Of a stretch of 7,447 bases of DNA, positions 1 through 5,365 are shown one piece after another. The notes beneath the pieces were generated by a model. It was not told the origin of the DNA. It ran no database searches and was given only the letters and a program-made list of their open reading frames with translations. The stretch comes from Verrucomicrobiota bacterium (GTDB lineage Bacteria; Verrucomicrobiota; Verrucomicrobiia; Chthoniobacterales; UBA10450). The translations under genes and the position numbers were made by a program. Every line of letters begins with the position of its first letter. The first letter of the stretch is position 1. Location of the stretch: positions 1-7,447 of the forward strand of contig QHRI01000038.1 of the NCBI GenBank assembly GCA_003221375.1, read 5' to 3'.

Positions 1-1
1 C

Positions 2-409
2 AGTCCGCGCGTTCGCGTTGGCGGCTATGCAATTCTTGGTCGCACCATCGACAAATGCCGCGCATTGGTAGCGGGAAATATTGGCGAATATCACTTCGAT
101 TGTCCTCTCGATAACACGCTTTTCGGTTTCAAAGACGTGAAAGGCGACGATTTCAAAGCGCAAATCGAGCAGGGCGTAAGCGACCAGGAAATCGTCGAAT
201 GGCTGAATCAAAACGGTGAAAAGAAAACGGCTGAGGAAATTAAGCGTTGGGCTGACGAAGTAGAGGGCAGCAGTCTCTATCACCATCCGGAAAAGCGCGA
301 TTTCTTCAGCGAAGAGGTGAACAAACTTGGACTCGATCCCTCGAAAACGACAACGTTCGAGTGGCTGGAAGTCGACGATCGAGTTTCTCACGCACAGGAA
401 GCTGCATAG
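2..409 (+). CDS. DUF5069 domain-containing protein (5'-truncated by window edge)
   Basis: The open frame runs from the first bases of the window to a TAG at 407-409, giving 135 visible residues. A TTG at 65 could be read as a start, but the frame stays open upstream and encodes SPRVRVGGYAILGRTIDK, which matches the conserved N-terminal segment I associate with DUF5069. The true start is therefore off the left edge, probably only 10-20 residues away, since family members are about 150 residues long. Other family-like segments are GEYHFDCPLDN (visible residues about 28-38), a helical middle, and a C-terminal part with FFSEEVNKLGLDP. There is no signal peptide or membrane segment in the visible part, so a soluble cytosolic protein is expected. 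The function of the family is unknown. It converges with the permease at 551-2173, 141 bp away. The family name is recalled from memory and was not searched. Confidence 0.75.
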   Translation, partial: SPRVRVGGYAILGRTIDKCRALVAGNIGEYHFDCPLDNTLFGFKDVKGDDFKAQIEQGVSDQEIVEWLNQNGEKKTAEEIKRWADEVEGSSLYHHPEKRDFFSEEVNKLGLDPSKTTTFEWLEVDDRVSHAQEAA

Positions 410-550
410 AAAGCTGAGCAAGGTGGATCGGCTTCTCCTGAAGACAATGGGAAGCCTCGCCGAAGGCGCAAAATCAAAATCAGGCGGGCAGAGCCGAATT
501 TGTGTGCCAACGCGTTGAGCAGTCGCCGCGGCGAGCGTTCCACCCTTGAG
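410..550. other. Convergent intergenic region, no clear gene
   Basis: These 141 bp separate the 3' ends of the DUF5069 gene and the permease gene. A weak imperfect hairpin is possible just after the DUF5069 stop: AAGCTGA at 411-417 and TCGGCTT at 428-434, a 7-bp stem with one G-U pair and a 10-nt loop. No T-run follows it, so I do not call a terminator. A 10-bp palindrome, CGCCGCGGCG, lies at about 526-535 but has no loop. Small open frames across this stretch have no recognisable content. Confidence 0.4.
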
Positions 551-2173
551 CTACGTCTTGATTAGCGGAGGGGGAATGTCTTCGGTTATTCCTGTGTCCA
601 ACCCGCGGCGCAGCTTGCTGTGCCGCACACTGTAGAGAAAATAAATCACCAATCCGATTCCGAGCCACACAACAAACCGGATCCAGGTCATCACAGGCAA
701 ACTCAGCATTAGCGCGACGCAGAGGATCACACCAAGAATTGGGAACACGGGGACAAACGGAACGCGAAATGGGCGCGGGCGCTCCGGCGCGACACGGCGT
801 AACACGTTTACACCGAGACAAACCAGAATGAACGCAAAGAGCGTCCCGATATTGGTTAAATCGGCCAGATCACCGATGTTTGTAATCATGGCGACAACGC
901 CCACAACGACACCTGTCCAAATCGTAGTGATATGAGGGGTCCGGAATCGCGGGTGGACTCTTGCGAAATATTGGGGCAGCAGACCATCGCGCGCCATAGC
1001 CATGAAAATGCGCGGCTGGCCGAGTTGGAAAACGAGCAGCACCGAAGTTGTTCCAGCGAGCGCGCCCGCGCTCACTAGCGCTTGTGCCCACGGCTTGCTG
1101 GCAAAGGCGGTCGCAACAGCAGCCGCGTCCCCAGCATAAACGGTGTATTTCTTTATTCCGGTTAGAATGGTCGACATCAAGACATAGAGCAGCGTGCAGA
1201 TGATTAAGCTTGCGATGATACCAATCGGCATATCGCGCTGGGGATTTCTCGTTTCTTCCGCTGTGGTCGAAACCGCATCAAACCCGATGAAGGCAAAAAA
1301 GACGATCGCTGCCCCGCTCATCACCCCGGCAAAGCCATGTGGCACGTAAGGATGCCAGTTCGTGGGATTGACCATGAATGCGCCGAATGCAATGACGAAA
1401 ACGACAACCGCGAGCTTGATGATAACAATCGTGGTGTTAGCGCGAGCGCTTTCGCGAATTCCATAAACCAAGATTGCGGTCACCGCAGCGACGATCAGGA
1501 GCGCAGGAAGATTAAAAGCGATTGAGTGACCTGCTATGACAGGCAACGCAGTGGATGAATAACCCTCCAGTACTGCGCCGCCCTTAGCGAGCAAATCGGT
1601 AGCTGTCTGGTGATCGTTGACGAGCCACAGCGGAAACTTCAGATGAAACAGGCTATCGCATAATTGCACGAAATAACCGGACCAACCGACCGCCACCGCC
1701 ATGTTTCCGACCGCATACTCAAGGATGAGGTCCCATCCGATGATCCATGCCACGATCTCGCCCAGCGTCGCGTACGAATAGGTGTAAGCCGAGCCGGACA
1801 CGGGAATCATCGACGCGAGTTCGGCATAACAGAGCGCGGCAAAGCCGCATGCGATGCCTGCGACAATAAATGAAACGGCAATCGCCGGACCCGCGCCTGC
1901 GCGACCAAAGACAATATTTGCGCCAGACAACCACGCCTGAAGAAAGTTAATCACTGGCGTCTCGAGCCGCGACGAAAATACCTGGCCGGCCGCGGCGGTT
2001 CCAGTGAGCGCGAAGATCCCAGCTCCGATGATCGCACCAATCCCGATCGCGGTTAGATCGAGCGGGCCGAGCGTCCGTTTGAGTTGACGATTCGGCGCAG
2101 CGGCCTCGGCCATGAGAAGGTCCGGGCTTTTGGTCTTGAAAAGGTCAAGTGCCACCGCGTGAGATCGTGTCAC
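551..2173 (-). CDS. APC-superfamily amino acid permease (cationic amino acid transporter type)
   Basis: This is a complete 540-residue inner-membrane transporter predicted to bring amino acids into the cell, probably as a proton symporter or exchanger. The family is shown by GIGAIIGAGIFALTG in TM1 (residues 44-58), CYAELASMIPVSGSAYTYSY (115-134), GWDLILEYAV (146-155), the CAT-type signature FFAFIGFDAVSTTAEETRNP (292-311), and QPRIFMAMARDGLLP (386-400). About 12-13 hydrophobic segments are visible. YfnA/CAT-like proteins are the closest type I recognise; the substrate cannot be fixed from sequence. A stretch of about 33 residues between TM1 and TM2 (63-95) is longer than in compact family members. 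The chosen GTG start has no convincing ribosome-binding site. A second in-frame GTG seven codons in (2153-2155) and an ATG at codon 21 (2111-2113) are alternatives, but LFKTKSPDLL before the ATG looks like the conserved N-terminal segment of this group, so the ATG is unlikely. The gene is monocistronic within the window and divergent from the DUF3667 cluster. Confidence 0.93.
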   Translation of the reverse strand: MTRSHAVALDLFKTKSPDLLMAEAAAPNRQLKRTLGPLDLTAIGIGAIIGAGIFALTGTAAAGQVFSSRLETPVINFLQAWLSGANIVFGRAGAGPAIAVSFIVAGIACGFAALCYAELASMIPVSGSAYTYSYATLGEIVAWIIGWDLILEYAVGNMAVAVGWSGYFVQLCDSLFHLKFPLWLVNDHQTATDLLAKGGAVLEGYSSTALPVIAGHSIAFNLPALLIVAAVTAILVYGIRESARANTTIVIIKLAVVVFVIAFGAFMVNPTNWHPYVPHGFAGVMSGAAIVFFAFIGFDAVSTTAEETRNPQRDMPIGIIASLIICTLLYVLMSTILTGIKKYTVYAGDAAAVATAFASKPWAQALVSAGALAGTTSVLLVFQLGQPRIFMAMARDGLLPQYFARVHPRFRTPHITTIWTGVVVGVVAMITNIGDLADLTNIGTLFAFILVCLGVNVLRRVAPERPRPFRVPFVPVFPILGVILCVALMLSLPVMTWIRFVVWLGIGLVIYFLYSVRHSKLRRGLDTGITEDIPPPLIKT

Positions 2174-2319
2174 TAACGGCTTTGCCCGGTCAATGCAAAC
2201 TTTACGATAAGCAAACGCACCGTCGCTAATGCGATGTCACATTTTGTAGGCGCTTGCTCATTGACACCTCGAATCAGGCCGTAGACTTCGCAGAAAGGTT
2301 TTTGTAATCTGCCTCTCGT
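2174..2319. promoter_or_regulatory. Divergent promoter region between permease and DUF3667 cluster
   Basis: This 146-bp non-coding stretch lies between the start codons of two divergent genes, so it should hold promoters for both. For the rightward cluster, TTGACA at 2261-2266 matches the sigma-70 -35 consensus. TAGACT at 2282-2287 is a 4-of-6 match to the -10, but the spacer is only 15 bp, which is shorter than ideal. If used, it would give a leader of about 26 nt. For the leftward permease I see no convincing promoter. A direct repeat of GCAAAC (2195-2200 and 2211-2216, 16 bp apart) lies close to the permease start and could be chance or an operator. No known riboswitch is recognisable. Confidence 0.4.
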
Positions 2320-3621
2320 ATGCCCGATGACCTGGAAAAATTTATCCTGGGCGATACGGCGATCTCGGCAATCGAACAAGCGCAGCCGCGCCGAAGGCGA
2401 TTTTTCGGTCGGGGCAAAACTCAGCGCGCGCCCATTACACACTGTGAGAATTGCGGAGCACAATTAGAGGGTCATTGGTGCGCGAAATGCGGCCAACCGG
2501 CCATCGATTATCGTCGGTCTTTCCGGCACGTCATTGCCGATTTACTCAACGAGTTCCTGAATTGGGACTCGAAGTTTTTCGCAACGATTGGGCTTCTCTT
2601 GGTTCGCCCGTGGAAACTGACGAACCAGTTTCTCGCCGGGCATCGTGTGCGGTATGTACATCCGCTGCGGCTCTATCTTCTCGCAAGCATTCTCTTTTTC
2701 TTTGCAGTCAACTACGCGATCAAGTCGGCCCACTTCGAGCCGATAAATCTTTCCCCGCAGAATCGCGCCGAGATTCGCGATGAATTGCAGCGAGAAAACC
2801 TTGCCCCAGAAGTCCGGGCGAAAATCGAGGCTGCGCTCGGTGGTGTCGAAATTTCGCCTAAAAAGCGCGCAGGACTTGAAGAAGAATTGAAGCGCGAGGA
2901 TCTATCGGCTGAGGCGCGCCGCGAAATCCAAGAACGGTTGAAGCACGGCGATCCTATGCCGCACGCGCGCACCAAAATAGAAGACGCTATGAAGAACGTG
3001 CCGCCGGAAGTACGCGCCAGAATTCAGGAGGCATTGAAGCGTGCTTCTCCAGCGCCGACTGAGGAATCTCAGCAGCCGGAGCAAACGACGCCAGAGCCGA
3101 GAGAGAACGACACGCCACGGGCGGAGCCTGGTTCAGATAAGAACGCATCAACGCCATTCGAAAAATGGATTGAAACGCGAGCAAAGGAAAAGATGGGCGA
3201 GCATGGAACAAAGATGGCGCTGTTTATCGCGACGCTCTTTAGCAATCTGCCTTACATGATGCTTTGCTGTATCCCCCTCTTTGCTTTTGTTTTGAAGATC
3301 CTCTACATCCGCCGCGACATCTTCTACATCGATCACCTTGTTTATGCGCTTCACATCCACACATTCGCTTATACCGGAGTTATGTTAATTGTGCTCGTAA
3401 CAATCGGACTTAACCACATCGCTCCAGGTACGATCACAGGTTGGATTATCGCGCTTCTTTGCATCGTGTTCGTAGTCCAAATTTTCTTGTCAATCCGTCG
3501 TGTTTACCGCCAAGGCTGGATTATCAGTATTTTCAAATTCCTTTTTGGCGGATTTGCGTATCTGATCGTCCTAGTATCTGCGCTCGCCGTAACGTTTTTC
3601 ATCACAGTCGCATTACCATGA
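2320..3621 (+). CDS. DUF3667-like zinc-ribbon membrane protein with 17-residue helical repeats
   Basis: This 433-residue integral membrane protein has unknown function. A basic N-terminus is followed by a zinc ribbon with four cysteines (C42, C45, C54, C57; pattern CENCG then WCAKCGQP), which with the following RRSFRHVIADLLNEF segment is typical of DUF3667. A first membrane segment lies at about 115-134. A long hydrophilic stretch (about 140-295) then contains six degenerate 17-residue repeats (144-243) and a Pro/Glu-rich linker (244-275). At least four further hydrophobic segments follow (about 299-327, 337-365, 372-391, 402-431). The ATG is secure: an in-frame TAA at 2305-2307 lies just upstream with no other start codon between. 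The only purine-rich stretch (AAAGG, 2294-2297) is 22 nt away, too far for a usual ribosome-binding site. The stop overlaps the next start by 4 bp. The family assignment is from motif memory. The repeat region is not part of the core family as I know it. Confidence 0.82.
   Translation: MPDDLEKFILGDTAISAIEQAQPRRRRFFGRGKTQRAPITHCENCGAQLEGHWCAKCGQPAIDYRRSFRHVIADLLNEFLNWDSKFFATIGLLLVRPWKLTNQFLAGHRVRYVHPLRLYLLASILFFFAVNYAIKSAHFEPINLSPQNRAEIRDELQRENLAPEVRAKIEAALGGVEISPKKRAGLEEELKREDLSAEARREIQERLKHGDPMPHARTKIEDAMKNVPPEVRARIQEALKRASPAPTEESQQPEQTTPEPRENDTPRAEPGSDKNASTPFEKWIETRAKEKMGEHGTKMALFIATLFSNLPYMMLCCIPLFAFVLKILYIRRDIFYIDHLVYALHIHTFAYTGVMLIVLVTIGLNHIAPGTITGWIIALLCIVFVVQIFLSIRRVYRQGWIISIFKFLFGGFAYLIVLVSALAVTFFITVALP
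2749..3048 (+). repeat. Six tandem degenerate 17-residue (51-bp) repeats inside the DUF3667-like protein
   Basis: The encoded segment, residues 144-243, divides into units LSPQNRAEIRDELQREN, LAPEVRAKIEAALGGVE, ISPKKRAGLEEELKRED, LSAEARREIQERLKHGD, PMPHARTKIEDAMKN and VPPEVRARIQEALKRAS. All are 17 residues long except the fifth, which has 15. A rough consensus is [LIV]-x-P-x-x-R-x-x-I-[EQ]-[ED]-x-L-K-R-x-[DN]. Arg at position 6, a hydrophobic residue at 9 and Leu/Met at 13 recur. DNA identity between units is low, so this is an old or selected repeat rather than recent expansion. Each unit looks like a short amphipathic helix capped by Pro. It lies between the first and second hydrophobic segments. 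Confidence 0.75.
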
Positions 3622-4511
3622 GAAAGCTGATCTTCTTCGCCTTCGCGTTAGCCGGCTTTTCTGCCACCGCATTTTCTGCTGACCGGCACATCGCTTTCGA
3701 GCGCAATAATGCGATTTACATCGCCAACCTTGACGGAACGAACGAGAAAAAGCTCGCCGATGGAATCTTTCCGGCGATCTCGCCTGACGGAACTCGTGTC
3801 GCGTTTAACACCGTCGAAAAAACAAGCGACACGACTTACGTGCGTCATATGGCGGTGGTAGACGTCGCAACAGGTAAGGTGAACGTCTTTAAGGACGTCC
3901 CAAGCGAGAATTCGTATTACCCGAGCTGGACGGCTGACGGTAAACAGATCCTCTTCACCACGCGGCCGCACGAAGTCTGGGATCTCGTCGCTGTTAATTC
4001 AGATGGCACGAATTTTCACATGCTCAAGCCAGGTGCTCAAAATGAAGTGACTTGTTACTCGCCGGTTTGGGCTCACGACGGCCAATCGGTTTTTTGCCAG
4101 GACATGACGAACATCTACCAGATCGGACTCGACGGAGCGGTTCGCGCGCAGTGGCGGATCAGTGAGATCGTGCCGAAAGGCGATATGAGCGGCGACGGCC
4201 GGATTGACGTTTCACCGGACGGCAAGCGACTGCTTTTGAGCATCGACATGGGCGAAGAATCCGGTCGCAAGGATTGGGATGGGCCGCTCCCAACACTCTG
4301 GGCCTTCGATATCCAATCGCAAAAAGCAACCAGGCTAACGCCGAAAAAGCTCTTCGGTTGGGACGGCGTTTGGATCGACAACGACGAGATTCTTTTTCTC
4401 AGCCGCGGGCCTGGCGAAAAGGAGGACTCGGTTTACCAAATGTCCGCTGACGGAAAAAATTTGAAACGCCTGGTCAAGAATGCCCGTTTCCCCTCTGTTA
4501 GCGCGCCCTAG
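3618..4511 (+). CDS. Exported TolB-like PD40 beta-propeller protein (intact paralog)
   Basis: This 297-residue protein is predicted to be secreted to the periplasm or cell surface. MRKLIFFAFALAGFSATAFS is a classic signal peptide with likely cleavage after Ala21; there is no lipobox cysteine. The mature part is built of PD40/TolB-type propeller strands: IYIANLDG (33-40) with AISPDGTRVAF (53-63), YPSWTADGKQILF (101-113), LVAVNSDG (123-130), YSPVWAHDGQSVF (147-159), IYQIGLDG (166-173), VSPDGKRLLL (198-207), WDGVWIDNDEILF (248-260) and VYQMSADGKNLKRLV (272-286). This suggests a six-bladed propeller, usually a protein- or ligand-binding scaffold; no catalytic residues are recognisable. The frame is open upstream to 3441, but the ATG at 3618 is chosen because the signal peptide begins there and it forms an ATGA overlap with the DUF3667-like stop, implying translational coupling. 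It is paralogous to the next gene. Confidence 0.85.
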   Translation: MRKLIFFAFALAGFSATAFSADRHIAFERNNAIYIANLDGTNEKKLADGIFPAISPDGTRVAFNTVEKTSDTTYVRHMAVVDVATGKVNVFKDVPSENSYYPSWTADGKQILFTTRPHEVWDLVAVNSDGTNFHMLKPGAQNEVTCYSPVWAHDGQSVFCQDMTNIYQIGLDGAVRAQWRISEIVPKGDMSGDGRIDVSPDGKRLLLSIDMGEESGRKDWDGPLPTLWAFDIQSQKATRLTPKKLFGWDGVWIDNDEILFLSRGPGEKEDSVYQMSADGKNLKRLVKNARFPSVSAP

Positions 4512-4519
4512 CCGGACCT

Positions 4520-5358
4520 ATGAAACCGCTCACACTCGCCATCTTTCTTTGCATCGCATTTTCCGCGCTGAGCTATGCGGCGGAGCGCAAAATTGCCTAT
4601 GAACACCGCGACAATATTTTTGTTGCCGACGCCGATGGCGCGCACCAGAAGAAGATTGCTGCCGGAGCGTTGCCGGAAATTTCGCCCGACGGTACGCGTG
4701 GCGCCTTCAACACGAGTGCGGACTCAAAGACGCGACCTGGGATATCCCGAGTGATAACTGCTTTGGCCCGGTTTGGTCGCCGGATGGATCAAAACTCGCG
4801 TTCTCGATCATGGCCGACAAGGATTGGCAGCTTGGCTTGGTGAACGCTGATGGATCGGGTTTTCATTTTGTGAAAAATGGCACGCTAAAAAGCGACGCCT
4901 TCGGCGCGCCGGAATGGGCTCGCGACGGCAAATCAATCTTCTGTCACGATCTCGACAACATTTACCAGATCGACCTGGACGGAAACGTTCTGAAGAAATG
5001 GGAGCTCGCGAAGATTTTGACCGATGCGAGCATGAACGGCGGCGATCGATTGAGTATTTCGCCGGATGGCAAGGTGTTGCTGATGGATGTCGATTGCGGC
5101 TCCGAGCATGAGCGCAGGAATTGGGACGGTCCGCAGCCGGCGATCGAAAAATTCGATGTCGCGGGTGAAAAAGCAGTCCGTGTTACGGGTAAGGATGATT
5201 TCGTTTGGGAGCCGTTCTGGCTGAGCAATGACGAATTCCTTTGCATCATGCAAAAGGAAAAAGAAAACGAGGCGTCGATTTATCGAATGTCGTTGGATGG
5301 AAAAAACGCGAAGCTGCTGGTAAAACACGCCCGCACGCCGAGCGCAAGCGCACCCTGA
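4520..5358 (+). pseudogene. Second PD40 propeller gene, broken by an internal deletion and frameshift
   Basis: This is a tandem paralog of the preceding gene, starting 8 bp after its stop. Frame 2 from the ATG at 4520 encodes a signal peptide (MKPLTLAIFLCIAFSALSYA) and AERKIAYE through AFNTSADSKT. Its first 65 residues align without gaps to those of the upstream paralog. Homology then moves to frame 1: WDIPSDNCFGPVWSPDGSKL (from about 4738) continues through IYQIDLDG, SISPDGKVLL, NWDGPQPA and IYRMSLDGKNAKLLV to the TGA at 5356-5358. Between the matched AFNT and SDN/SEN positions the upstream gene has 90 nt and this copy has 35 nt. The net shortfall of 55 nt removes about 18 residues (roughly one propeller strand pair) and shifts frame. 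Unsuppressed translation stops at 4841-4843 after 107 residues. An ATG at 4810 could restart the C-terminal 182 residues, but without a signal peptide. A misassembly or sequence error remains possible. Confidence 0.8.
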
Positions 5359-5365
5359 TCGGGCC

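Noticed and set aside
411..434. Hairpin after the DUF5069 stop as an intrinsic terminator
   Set aside because: The stem is short with one G-U pair, the loop is 10 nt and no T-run follows.
480..821. 113-residue minus-strand open frame overlapping the permease 3' end
   Set aside because: It is in another frame of the permease gene, rich in Cys, Arg and Ala as expected of an out-of-frame translation, with no motif.
2235..2266. TGTCA...TGACA inverted repeat in the divergent region
   Set aside because: Five-base arms more than 20 bases apart are expected by chance, and the right arm coincides with the possible -35 box.
2173..2463. 96-residue minus-strand open frame spanning the divergent intergenic region
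   Set aside because: Half of it is antisense to the zinc-ribbon coding region and the rest covers the regulatory region; no domain is seen.
3441..3617. 59-codon N-terminal extension of the first PD40 gene
   Set aside because: The frame is open upstream, but it overlaps the coding end of the membrane protein gene and would bury an obvious signal peptide that starts at 3618.
4715..4760. Programmed ribosomal frameshifting to join the two halves of the second PD40 gene
   Set aside because: No slippery heptamer or obvious stimulatory element is visible, and a frameshift alone would not restore the roughly 18 missing residues.
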